A stretch of 64,000 nucleotides of DNA, taken from JASGIT01 sp047601665 (GTDB lineage: Bacteria; Pseudomonadota; Gammaproteobacteria; Burkholderiales; Burkholderiaceae_C). Both the position numbers and the translations under genes were made by a program. The stretch lies in contig JASGIT010000001.1 in NCBI GenBank assembly GCA_047601665.1, positions 1,798,001 through 1,862,000 of the forward strand. The letters are read 5' to 3'. The notes beneath the pieces were generated by a model. The model saw only the letters and a program-made list of their open reading frames with translations, did no database searches and was not told where the DNA came from. Of this stretch, positions 17,170 to 24,893 are shown one piece after another. Position 1 is the stretch's first letter. Each line of letters opens with the position of its first letter.

Positions 17170-17868
17170 ATGATTCACCACGAGAAAGAAGCGGGCATCG
17201 CCGATACCGGTAGCCTCAAGCGCCGCTGGGTCACCTATGGCATCGGCATCTACATCCTGACGCTGGGCGTGAGCCTGGCGATCCGGGCGGGCATCGGCAT
17301 CTCGCCGCAAAGCAGCCTGACCCGCACGATGACGCTGGTCTACACGCCGCTCAGCCAGGGCACCTACAACTTCATGCTGGAGTTGTTCATGCTCATGCTG
17401 ACCTACCTGGTGCTGCCCAAGGACTTCAAGCTCAAGAACTTCGCCGCGCTGATACCGGCGTTCGCGCTGGCCGCGTTCCTGGATTTCAACCTGATGCTCA
17501 CCAAGTCCATCGTGCTGACGGAATACGGCGCGCGCTTCTCGCTGCTGGCGTTCGCCGACGCCCTGCTCGCGTTCGGCCTGTTTCTGATGATCCGCGCCAA
17601 CCTCGTGCTCATGCCCATCGACATGTTCGTCCACACGATCTTCAAGCGCACGGGCTGGAAGTGGGGCAACATCAAGACCGGCTTCGACTGCACGCTGCTG
17701 GTGATCTCCGCGCTGATCGGCTGCATCTTCCTGGGCGAGCCCCAGTTCATCCGCGAGGGCACCATCCTCAACGCCATCCTCGTGGGCCAGTACATCAAGC
17801 TGTACTTCTACCTGTTCAGGAAATTCAAGGCGCACCAGGACACGGCGGCGCCGCGCATCGCCGGGTAA
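17170..17868 (+). CDS. DUF6198/YczE-type integral membrane protein
   Basis: 232 aa with about five hydrophobic segments (YGIGIYILTLGVSLAIRAGIG, FMLELFMLMLTYLVL, FAALIPAFALAAFLDFNLML, LLAFADALLAFGLFLMI, TLLVISALIGCIFLG). ISPQSSL and LMPIDMFVHTIFKR resemble the YitT/YczE family. Function of the family is unknown; transport or membrane support for the adjacent amidohydrolase is a guess from position. It has a strong ribosome site (GAGGAG), and a terminator-like hairpin follows before the porin. Confidence 0.75.
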   Translation: MIHHEKEAGIADTGSLKRRWVTYGIGIYILTLGVSLAIRAGIGISPQSSLTRTMTLVYTPLSQGTYNFMLELFMLMLTYLVLPKDFKLKNFAALIPAFALAAFLDFNLMLTKSIVLTEYGARFSLLAFADALLAFGLFLMIRANLVLMPIDMFVHTIFKRTGWKWGNIKTGFDCTLLVISALIGCIFLGEPQFIREGTILNAILVGQYIKLYFYLFRKFKAHQDTAAPRIAG

Positions 17869-17916
17869 TCCCCCCTCTTCTTTGAAGCACATCCAGGCGC
17901 GGGCACGCCGCCGCGC

Positions 17917-17941
17917 CGGGGGCAGGCTTTGCCCCGTTTTT
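17917..17941 (+). terminator. Rho-independent-type hairpin before the porin gene
   Basis: GGGGCA, a 5-base loop (GGCTT) and TGCCCC followed by G and five T residues. It lies between the DUF6198 gene and the porin, 25 bp ahead of the porin start, so it would cut or reduce read-through into the porin. Confidence 0.6.
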
Positions 17942-17965
17942 CGCAACCCACGGAGACAACACACC

Positions 17966-19033
17966 ATGAAAAACAAAATCCTTCTGGCCGCCGCCGCTGT
18001 GGCCTCGTCGGCGGGCGCGCTGGCGCAGAACGTCACGCTGTCGGGGCTGGTCGATGCCTACGCCGGCTCCATGCAGTACGCGGGCAGCAAGCGCGTGTCC
18101 GCCGTCAACTCGGGCGGCATGAGCACCTCGTGGTGGGGCATGGAGGGCAGGGAAGACCTGGGCGGCGGCCTCAAGGCCGAGTTCAAGCTCGGCGGCTACT
18201 TCCGGGGCGACACCGGGGCTTCGGGCCGCTTCGACGGCAACGAAACCTTCTTCAGCCGCAACGCCTTCGTGGGCCTGGCCGGAGACTTCGGCTCCATCCA
18301 CCTGGGCCGCGACGGCGCGCCCAACTTCCTGCCCACCGCGCTGTTCAACGCCTTCGGCGACTCGTTCACCTTCTCGCCCATCATCCTGCATGGCGACGTG
18401 CCGCTGTACAACGGCACCGGCTGGCAGTCCACCAACGCCGCCGACACCGGCTGGAGCAACCAGATCCGCTACACCACGCCGAACATCGGCGGCTTCACGG
18501 CCAACCTGCACTACCAGTTCAGCGAGGTGCCGGGCGACAGCGGCAAGCGCAACGTGGGCGCGAGCTTCCTGTACTTCAGCGGGCGCTTCGGCCTGGGCGG
18601 CTTCGTGCACCGGGCGCGCATCGACGACCCGCTGCCCGGCACCCTCGGCAACATCAAGCTCGGCTTCGCGCAGCAGGATGCGTGGATGCTGTCCGCCAAG
18701 GCCGGGTTCGGCCCGGTCAACCTGTATGCCAACTACGAGCAGACCCGCAACAACAACGACGGCGGCGCGCCGGGGTTCGCCAACAGCAAGACCTGGAGCC
18801 TGAGCGCCGACTACGCCGTGGGCCAGGGCAAGCTGATGGCCGCGTTCGCCAACACGCGCTGGACGGGCTCGGCCACCGTGGCCCTGAACGGCAAGCAGCG
18901 CGACACGCTCTCGCTGGGCTACGACCACAGCCTCTCCAAGCGCACCGACCTGTACGCGGTGGTCATGAGCGACAGGATCACCGGCTACAACCACGGCAAC
19001 TCCTTCGCCGTCGGTATGCGCCACAGGTTTTGA
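17966..19033 (+). CDS. Outer-membrane general porin
   Basis: 355 aa trimeric porin of the Gram-negative 'Porin_4' kind common in betaproteobacteria. The start at 17966 follows GGAGA and gives the signal peptide KILLAAAAVASSAGALAQ. Mature VTLSGLVDAYAG, repeated amphipathic strands, the constriction-loop region RNAFVGLAGDFGSIHLGRDG and a C-terminal phenylalanine (GMRHRF) for BamA recognition are seen. It is downstream of the amidohydrolase and membrane-protein genes but behind a terminator-like hairpin. It may supply outer-membrane passage for the substrate of the cluster, which is inference. Confidence 0.93.
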   Translation: MKNKILLAAAAVASSAGALAQNVTLSGLVDAYAGSMQYAGSKRVSAVNSGGMSTSWWGMEGREDLGGGLKAEFKLGGYFRGDTGASGRFDGNETFFSRNAFVGLAGDFGSIHLGRDGAPNFLPTALFNAFGDSFTFSPIILHGDVPLYNGTGWQSTNAADTGWSNQIRYTTPNIGGFTANLHYQFSEVPGDSGKRNVGASFLYFSGRFGLGGFVHRARIDDPLPGTLGNIKLGFAQQDAWMLSAKAGFGPVNLYANYEQTRNNNDGGAPGFANSKTWSLSADYAVGQGKLMAAFANTRWTGSATVALNGKQRDTLSLGYDHSLSKRTDLYAVVMSDRITGYNHGNSFAVGMRHRF

Positions 19034-19039
19034 GGCGGC

Positions 19040-20254
19040 TCAGCCCATGCCGCACACCAGCAATCCTGGCTCGTCGGGGGGCTGCTGCGGCTCGCGCTCG
19101 TTCTTGGCCTGGGCCACGCCCATGTCGCGCGGCAGGGTGACGCCGTTCTTCACGGCCAGGATTTCGGCCATCACGCTCACGGCGATCTCGGGTGGCGTCT
19201 TGCTGCCCACGTAGATGCCGATGGGGCCACGCAGGTGGTTCAGGCTTTCCGGCGTCTGGTCGAAGTGTTCGATCATGCGCAGGTGGCGCGCCTGGTTGTT
19301 GCGGCGCGAGCCGATGGCGCCGACGTAGAACGCCTCGGTGCCCAGCGCCTCCAGCAGCGCGAGGTCGTCGAGCTTGGGGTCGTGCGTGAGGGCCAGCACG
19401 CAGCTGCGCCGGTCGGGCTGGAAGGCCAGCACCACGTCGTCGGGCATACCGTCCACCAGCGTGGCGCCCGCTACGCGCCAGGCGCTGCGGTATTCCTTGC
19501 GCGGGTCGCACACGGTGACGGCGAAGCCGCAGAACAGCGCCATGGTGGCGAGGTATTCGGTCAACTGCCCCGCGCCGATCAGCAACATGCGGTAGCGCGG
19601 GCCGAAGGTGTTGACGAGTTCGGTGGCCGTCAAGGCCAGCGCCTCGGGCGCGGTGGCGTCGGCCAGTTGCACCGCGCCGTCGGCCAGGCGCACGCGGCGC
19701 TGCACCAGGCGGCCCGCTTCGAGGGCACGGACCAGCTCGGCCAGGCTGTCCGCGTCGGGCGTGTATTCGAGCAAGAGTTCCAGCGTGCCGCCGCAGGGCA
19801 GGCCGAAGCGGTGCGCCTCGTCGGCCGTGACGCCGTACTTGACGAACTCGGGCGCGCCCGAGGGCATATAGGGATGCTCTTCACGCATCGTCGCGCCGTG
19901 GGCATCTGCGGACTCGGGCGAGCTGCCGCGTTGAAAATGCTCGCAATAGCTTTGGCTATTGCTGCGCTTTTCGCCTTGCATCTCATCCCGATCCGCAGCG
20001 CCCGCTTGCCGCTCGATGCGCGAAGTGCATCCCTGCTGGGCGTAGGCGCTGGTGCAGCGGTAGATCAGGTCGTCCTCGATGCAGCCGCCCGAGACGGAGC
20101 CGACCACCGCCCCGTCCTCGCACAGCGCCATGATGGAGCCGACCGGGCGCGGCGACGAGCCCCAGGTGCGCACCACGGTGGCGAGCAGGGCGCGCTTGCC
20201 CGCTTGCAGCCAGTCGCGCAACTGGCACAGCACCATGACGTCGAGGTTTTCCAT
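19040..20254 (-). CDS. xdhC: XdhC-family molybdenum cofactor insertion/sulfuration factor
   Basis: 404 aa. XdhC binds the molybdenum cofactor, promotes its sulfuration and hands it to xanthine dehydrogenase-type enzymes. The N-terminal XdhC/CoxI domain is seen (KRALLATVVRTWGSSPRPVGS... VGSVSGGCIEDDLI), as is the C-terminal Rossmann domain (RMLLIGAGQLTEYLA... VCDPRKEY... LTHDPKLDDLAL... AFYVGAIGSRRNN). Between them lies an odd stretch of about 25 residues (EMQGEKRSNSQSYCEHFQRG) made by an inserted repeat. It is last in the long minus-strand operon whose Mo hydroxylase it likely serves. The start at 20254 lies 5 bp after the upstream stop. Confidence 0.92.
   Translation of the reverse strand: MENLDVMVLCQLRDWLQAGKRALLATVVRTWGSSPRPVGSIMALCEDGAVVGSVSGGCIEDDLIYRCTSAYAQQGCTSRIERQAGAADRDEMQGEKRSNSQSYCEHFQRGSSPESADAHGATMREEHPYMPSGAPEFVKYGVTADEAHRFGLPCGGTLELLLEYTPDADSLAELVRALEAGRLVQRRVRLADGAVQLADATAPEALALTATELVNTFGPRYRMLLIGAGQLTEYLATMALFCGFAVTVCDPRKEYRSAWRVAGATLVDGMPDDVVLAFQPDRRSCVLALTHDPKLDDLALLEALGTEAFYVGAIGSRRNNQARHLRMIEHFDQTPESLNHLRGPIGIYVGSKTPPEIAVSVMAEILAVKNGVTLPRDMGVAQAKNEREPQQPPDEPGLLVCGMG
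19928..20000. repeat. Second repeat family, core copy read in frame inside xdhC
   Basis: The core GCAATAGC-TTTG-GCTATTGC lies in a 70-bp stretch starting TTGAAAATGCTCGC and ending CATCCCGATCCGCA-like sequence. It matches the intergenic copy at 38222-38386 over about 67 bp with few changes. On the minus strand it encodes EMQGEKRSNSQSYCEHFQRG; the intergenic copy would read GLQGANRSNSRSYCEDLQRR in the same frame. Confidence 0.75.
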
Positions 20255-20259
20255 AGAGG

Positions 20260-21675
20260 TCAGAGCTTGCCGAGCGCCGCCACTTCCGCCCGGGCCTGGG
20301 CTTGCAGTTCGGCCATGTCGAGGCCTGGGATGGCGTCGTCCTCGGCGATGACCTTGCCGTCGCACAGCAGCCAGCGCAGGCGCGGACGGCCGCCGCTGGC
20401 GATGGGGCCGATGGCCGGGTCGTGCAGGCCGAAGTAGCGCGGGTCGTCGAGGCCGTAGACGGCCAGATCGGCGGCCTGGCCGACCTCCAGCGTGCCCACG
20501 CCGTCGAAGCCCAGCATCCGCGCGCCGCTGGCGCTGGCCCAGTGCACGATCTGCTCCACCGTCACCACGTCGGCGCCTTCCTCGCCCGCGCCTTCGGGTC
20601 GCGGGCGCGCCTTTGCGCCGGCCTGGGCGCGGTGCAGCAGCCAGGTGAAGTGCAGTTCGCTGATCATGTCGGCGGCCTCGTTGGAGGCGGCGCCGTCCAC
20701 GCCGATGGTGACGGGGGAACCGAGCTTTTCCAGCGCAGGCGCGGGCGCGATGCCGTCGGCCAGCCGCGCGTTGCTCTGCGGGCAGTGGGCGATGCCGGTG
20801 CGCGTCTCGCCCAGCAGGCGCATCTCGCCGGGCGTCAGGTGGCACAGGTGGGCCAGCCACACGTCGGGGCCCAGCCATTCGTTGTCGGCCAGGTATTCGA
20901 TGGGCAGGCAGTTGTGCACCTCGCGGCAGTACTCGAAGTAGGCCACCGACTCGGACATGTGGCTGTGCAGCGGCAGGCCCAGGGCGCGCGCGGCGCGGGC
21001 GACTTCCTTGAGCTGCTCCTTGGGCAGCGAGACGTGGACGGAGGTGGGCGCCATGGCCACGCGGTGGCGCGCGCGCGGGCCGCGCTGGTGGAAGCGCGCG
21101 GCGGTCTGCTCGACGGCGGCGAGCATCTGCTCCAGCGTCTCGGGCGGCTGCACGAGCTTGTCGCTGTCTTCGAGCTTGCGCGTGACGGTGGCGCCGCCGC
21201 GCAGCAGCATGAAGCGCAGGCCCAGCTTGTCGGCCTCGTCGAACAGCAGCTCGGCGGCCTCCTGGCTGGCGCCGGCCTGGAACAGGTAGTGGTGGTCGGC
21301 CACCGTGGTGCAGCCCGAGCGCAGCAGCTCGACCAGGCCGATGCGCGCGGCCAGCCGCAGGCGCTTTTCGTCGAAGCCGCGCCGGTAGGCGAAGGGCACG
21401 GCCTGCAGCCAGGGGCTGAGCGTGAGGTCGATGCCCGAGGGCACGCCCTTGAGCAGCGACTGGAACAGGTGGTGGTGGGTGTTGACCCAGCCGGGGTAGA
21501 CGACGCAGTCGCTCGCGTCGAGCACGCGCTCGCCGGGCTGCGGCGCGAGTTGGCGGCCCATGTCGGCCACCACGCCGTCGGCGATGCGCAGGTCGGTCGC
21601 GCTGCTGCGGGCCTGCGCGCCGGGTTGGCCGGTGAAGATGCACTGGGCGTTGCGGATGAGGAGGCGGGTGGTCAT
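20260..21675 (-). CDS. AtzA/TrzN-type deaminase, probable 8-oxoguanine or guanine deaminase
   Basis: Cytoplasmic Zn-dependent amidohydrolase of 471 aa. Metal site HxH is in VNTHHHLFQ (His67-69). Further ligands are in LHSHMSES, AHLCHLTPGE and GVDGAASNEAADM, the last typical of 8-oxoguanine deaminase and atrazine-type deaminases. The likely reaction is hydrolytic loss of an amino group from a purine. It sits between the ABC importer binding protein and xdhC in the minus-strand operon, consistent with deamination before or after Mo-dependent hydroxylation. Guanine, 8-oxoguanine and other aminopurines cannot be separated by eye. Confidence 0.85.
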   Translation of the reverse strand: MTTRLLIRNAQCIFTGQPGAQARSSATDLRIADGVVADMGRQLAPQPGERVLDASDCVVYPGWVNTHHHLFQSLLKGVPSGIDLTLSPWLQAVPFAYRRGFDEKRLRLAARIGLVELLRSGCTTVADHHYLFQAGASQEAAELLFDEADKLGLRFMLLRGGATVTRKLEDSDKLVQPPETLEQMLAAVEQTAARFHQRGPRARHRVAMAPTSVHVSLPKEQLKEVARAARALGLPLHSHMSESVAYFEYCREVHNCLPIEYLADNEWLGPDVWLAHLCHLTPGEMRLLGETRTGIAHCPQSNARLADGIAPAPALEKLGSPVTIGVDGAASNEAADMISELHFTWLLHRAQAGAKARPRPEGAGEEGADVVTVEQIVHWASASGARMLGFDGVGTLEVGQAADLAVYGLDDPRYFGLHDPAIGPIASGGRPRLRWLLCDGKVIAEDDAIPGLDMAELQAQARAEVAALGKL

Positions 21676-21698
21676 GGGGTGTGGTTGAATATTGAAGC

Positions 21699-21743
21699 CA
21701 AATTGGCCGCCAGCGCTTATGGGGCAAGCGCTGGCAGCTCACT
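21699..21743. repeat. Palindromic repeat copy 4 (intergenic)
   Basis: AAATTGGCCGCCAGCGCTTA, then GGGGCAAGCGCTGGCAGCTC. The arms CCAGCGCTT and AAGCGCTGG pair. It fills much of the 84-bp gap between the BMP-type binding protein and the deaminase genes. Confidence 0.75.
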
Positions 21744-21759
21744 TTTCAGGAGTGGGCGG

Positions 21760-22851
21760 CTATTTCGGCATGAGGCCGTCCACGCCCTGCACCAGGTAGT
21801 TCATGTTAGCCAGATCGCCCGGCGAAATGTTCTGCCCGGCGGGCACGCGCACCTTGCCGTCCTGGTCCGTGATGGGGCCGGCGAAGACGTGGAGCGTGCC
21901 GGCGGCGATCTCCTCGCCCAGCTTGGCGACCTTCTCGCGCACGGGGGCGGGCACGGCGGCGTTCAGCGGCTGCATCTTGATCATGCCGTCGCGCAGGCCG
22001 CCCAGCGTGTTCTCCGACTTCCAGCGCCCGGCCAGCACGTCCTCGACGGTCTTGATGTAGAAGCCGCCCCAGCTTTGCACGATGGAGGTCAGGTTGGTCT
22101 TGGGGCCGAACTTGGACATGTCGGAGTAGTAGCCCAGCGTGTACACGCCCTTCTCCTCGCCCGTGGTGACGATGGAGACGCCCGAGGTGGCATAGGCCAG
22201 CGTGTCCGCGCCCAGCTTGATGAGGGCGTTGGCCGCGTCGCGCTCCTTGCCGGGGTCGTACCAGGCGTTGACCCAGATCAGCCGCAGCTTGGCCTTGGGG
22301 TTCACGCTGCGCATACCCAGCGCGAAGGCGTTCACGCCCTGCAGCACCTCGGGGATGGGGAAGGCGCCCACGTAGCCCACGTCGCCGCTCTTGCTCATGG
22401 CGCCGGCCACCACGCCTTCGAGGTAGCGGCCCTCGTAGTAGCGCGCGTTGTAGGCGCCCACGTTGGCGGCGGTCTTGTAGCCGCTGCCCTGCATGAAGAC
22501 CACGTCCTTGGGCGCGGTGCGCGCCACCTTCAGGGTCGGCTCCATGAAGCCGAACGAGGGCGTGAAGATGACCTTGCAGCCGTCCTGCACGAAGTTGCGG
22601 ATGACGCGCTCGGCGTCCGGCCCCTCGGCCACGTTTTCCACGTACTTGGTGGTGATCTTGTCGCCCAGGGCGGCCACGAGCTCCTTGCGCGCCAGCTCGT
22701 GCTGGTAGGTCCAGCCGCTCTCGCCGATGGGGTTGGAATACAGGAAGCAGACGCTCAGCGGCGCCGCCGACGCGGCGGTGCCCAGGGCGGCGAGCAGGGC
22801 TGCGGCGGCCAGGCGGCGCAGAGGGCGGCGCAGGGTGCGGGGGGTCTTCAT
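21760..22851 (-). CDS. BMP-family (PnrA/Med-like) ABC transporter substrate-binding protein
   Basis: 363 aa periplasmic protein with an Arg-rich N-region and signal peptide ending TAASAA. Family features are VCFLYSNPIGESGWTYQHE, VIFTPSFGFMEPTLKVA, VVFMQGSGY, NARYYEGRYLEGVVAGAMSK and VGYVGAFPIPEVLQGVNAF. BMP proteins bind purine nucleosides or related bases and deliver them to NupPQ-type permeases. Here the ATPase and two permeases are encoded just upstream in the same operon (34-bp gap). With the deaminase and Mo hydroxylase in the operon, a purine-like ligand is the best inference. Confidence 0.92.
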   Translation of the reverse strand: MKTPRTLRRPLRRLAAAALLAALGTAASAAPLSVCFLYSNPIGESGWTYQHELARKELVAALGDKITTKYVENVAEGPDAERVIRNFVQDGCKVIFTPSFGFMEPTLKVARTAPKDVVFMQGSGYKTAANVGAYNARYYEGRYLEGVVAGAMSKSGDVGYVGAFPIPEVLQGVNAFALGMRSVNPKAKLRLIWVNAWYDPGKERDAANALIKLGADTLAYATSGVSIVTTGEEKGVYTLGYYSDMSKFGPKTNLTSIVQSWGGFYIKTVEDVLAGRWKSENTLGGLRDGMIKMQPLNAAVPAPVREKVAKLGEEIAAGTLHVFAGPITDQDGKVRVPAGQNISPGDLANMNYLVQGVDGLMPK

Positions 22852-22885
22852 GGCGATGTCTCCTTGTGGGTTTTGGAAGGAAAGG

Positions 22886-23818
22886 TCAGCGGTCAGGCCG
22901 GAAGGCCTGCCCTAGCGATGCCGGGGAATTGAGCCGCACGGTCGTCTGGTTGCGCGAAATGAGCACCAGCACCACCACGGTGGCCAGGTAGGGCAGGGCC
23001 GACAGCCACTGCGCCGGTATCTCCAGCGGCAGCCCCAGCCCTTGCACGAAGAGTTGTGACACCAGCACGCCGCCGAACAGGTAGGCGCCCACCATCACGC
23101 GCAGGGGCCGCCAGGTGGCGAACACCACCAGCGCCAGCGCGATCCAGCCGCGCCCGGCCACCATGCCCTCGGCCCACAGCGGGGTGTAGAACACCGACAG
23201 GAAGGCGCCGCCCAGCCCCGCCATCGCGCCGCCGAAGGCCACGGCGGCGTAGCGGATGGCGATCACCGGGTAGCCCACGGCGTGCGCCGCCGAAGGCGAC
23301 TCGCCCACCGCGCGCAGCACCAGCCCGCCACGGCTGCGCTCCAGGAACCACGCCACGCCCGCCACCAGCAGCCACGACACGTAGACCAGCGCCTGCTGGT
23401 GAAACAGCGCGGGGCCGATCAGCGGAATGTCGGCCAGCAGCGGAATGTGCAGCGGCGGCACCGCCGGCAGCGGCGACGATTCGTAGGGCTTGCCGAGGAA
23501 GGCCGCCAGCCCCACGCCGAAGATGGCCAGCGCCAGGCCCGAGGCCACCTGGTTGGCTTGCATGGTCAGCGTGACGTAGCCGAACAGCAGCGCCATGGCC
23601 ACGCCCGCCGCCATGCCCAGCAGCGCCGCCATCCACGGGCCGCTGCCCGCGTGGGCGGCGGCGAAGGCGGCCACCGCGCCCACGGACATCATGCCCTCGG
23701 CCCCCAGGTTGAGCACGCCCGCGCGCTCGGTGATCAGCTCGCCGATGGCGACGATGATGAGCGGCGTGCCCGCCACCAGCGTGGCGGCGATGACGGATGC
23801 GATCAGCGAATCACCCAT
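22886..23818 (-). CDS. ABC transporter permease, nucleoside-type (YufQ/NupQ-like)
   Basis: 310 aa integral membrane protein of the BPD_transp_2 family. Hallmarks are AGTPLIIVAIGELITERAGVLNLGAEGMMSVGAVAAF at the N-terminus and LGGAFLSVFYTPLWAEGMVAGRGWIALALVVFATWRP, typical of the second permease of BMP-dependent nucleoside importers. Its start overlaps the end of the other permease by 8 bp, so the two are translationally coupled and should form a heterodimeric channel. Confidence 0.9.
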   Translation of the reverse strand: MGDSLIASVIAATLVAGTPLIIVAIGELITERAGVLNLGAEGMMSVGAVAAFAAAHAGSGPWMAALLGMAAGVAMALLFGYVTLTMQANQVASGLALAIFGVGLAAFLGKPYESSPLPAVPPLHIPLLADIPLIGPALFHQQALVYVSWLLVAGVAWFLERSRGGLVLRAVGESPSAAHAVGYPVIAIRYAAVAFGGAMAGLGGAFLSVFYTPLWAEGMVAGRGWIALALVVFATWRPLRVMVGAYLFGGVLVSQLFVQGLGLPLEIPAQWLSALPYLATVVVLVLISRNQTTVRLNSPASLGQAFRPDR

Positions 23819-24893
23819 GGCGCAGCCCCTTTCCTGCGGCGCGCTCCCAGCGCAGCCGGTAAGCGATGAACAGGTCCGAGGCCAGCAGGAAGAACAGCAA
23901 CATGCCCTGGAACACCTTGGAGATGGACGACGGCAGGTTCATGTGCTGCTGCGCCTGCTCGCCGCCCAGGAAGAACAGCGCCATCAGCAAGCTGGCCGCG
24001 AAGATGCCCACCGGGTGCAGCCGCCCGACGAAGGCGACGATGATGGCCGCGAAGCCATAGCCCGCCGAGATCTGGCTGGTCAATTGCCCCATCGGCCCCG
24101 CCACCTCCGTCATGCCGGCCACGCCGGCCAGCGTGCCGCCCGCCAACATGCCGACCCAGATGGCGCGCGTGGCCGAGAAGCCCGCGTAGCGCGCCGCATC
24201 GGGCGCCTGCCCGCCCACCTGCATCTGGAAGCCCTGGAAGCTGCGCTGCAGGAACACGTAGCCCGCCGCCAGCACCGCCAGCGCCAGCAGGAAGCCCGCG
24301 TGCAGCCGCGTGCCGTCGATCAGCAGGGGCAGCAGCGCGCTGTCGCCGAAATTGCGCGTCTGCGGAAAGTTGTAGCCGTTCGGATCCTTCCACGGCCCGT
24401 AGATCAGCCACGAGGCCAGCAACTGCGCCACGTACACCAGCATCAGCGACACCAGGATCTCGTTGGTGCCGAAGCGCGTGCGCAGCCAGGCCGGGATCGC
24501 CGCCCACAGCGCGCCGCCCACGGCGCCCGCCAGCACCATCGCCGGCATGGCCCAGGGCGCGTGCTGGTCGCCCACCAGCAGCGCCACGCCGGTGGCGAAC
24601 ACCGCGCCGACGATGAACTGCCCCTCGGCCCCGATGTTCCACACCCCGGCGCGGAAGCCCGCGGCCAGCCCCATGCCGATCAGCATCAGCGGCGTGGCCT
24701 TGAGCAGCAGTTCGCTCACGCCGTACAGGTCGGCCACGGGCCGCAGGAAGAAGACCCGCAGCCCGTTCCACGGGTTCTGCCCCAGCGCCGCGAACAGCGC
24801 CAGCCCGCACAGCAGCGTCAACACCACCGCCAGCAGCGGCGACAGCCAGCGCATGTGGCGCGACGCCTCGGGGCGCGCTTCAAGCCTCAGCAT
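23811..24893 (-). CDS. ABC transporter permease, nucleoside-type (YufP/NupP-like)
   Basis: 360 aa membrane protein with about eight to ten helices. Features include LKATPLMLIGMGLAAGFRAGVWNIGAEGQFIVGAVFATGVAL and the cytoplasmic GYGFAAIIVAFVGRLHPVGI, matching the first permease of BMP-type importers. It overlaps the ATPase stop codon by 14 bp upstream and the second permease by 8 bp downstream, an arrangement that keeps subunit levels balanced. Confidence 0.9.
   Translation of the reverse strand: MLRLEARPEASRHMRWLSPLLAVVLTLLCGLALFAALGQNPWNGLRVFFLRPVADLYGVSELLLKATPLMLIGMGLAAGFRAGVWNIGAEGQFIVGAVFATGVALLVGDQHAPWAMPAMVLAGAVGGALWAAIPAWLRTRFGTNEILVSLMLVYVAQLLASWLIYGPWKDPNGYNFPQTRNFGDSALLPLLIDGTRLHAGFLLALAVLAAGYVFLQRSFQGFQMQVGGQAPDAARYAGFSATRAIWVGMLAGGTLAGVAGMTEVAGPMGQLTSQISAGYGFAAIIVAFVGRLHPVGIFAASLLMALFFLGGEQAQQHMNLPSSISKVFQGMLLFFLLASDLFIAYRLRWERAAGKGLRHG

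Noticed and set aside
19040..21742. Single 900-codon minus-strand frame that would fuse xdhC to an upstream protein
   Set aside because: The upstream part is the out-of-frame shadow of the deaminase gene; xdhC has its own start at 20254 with a normal N-terminus.
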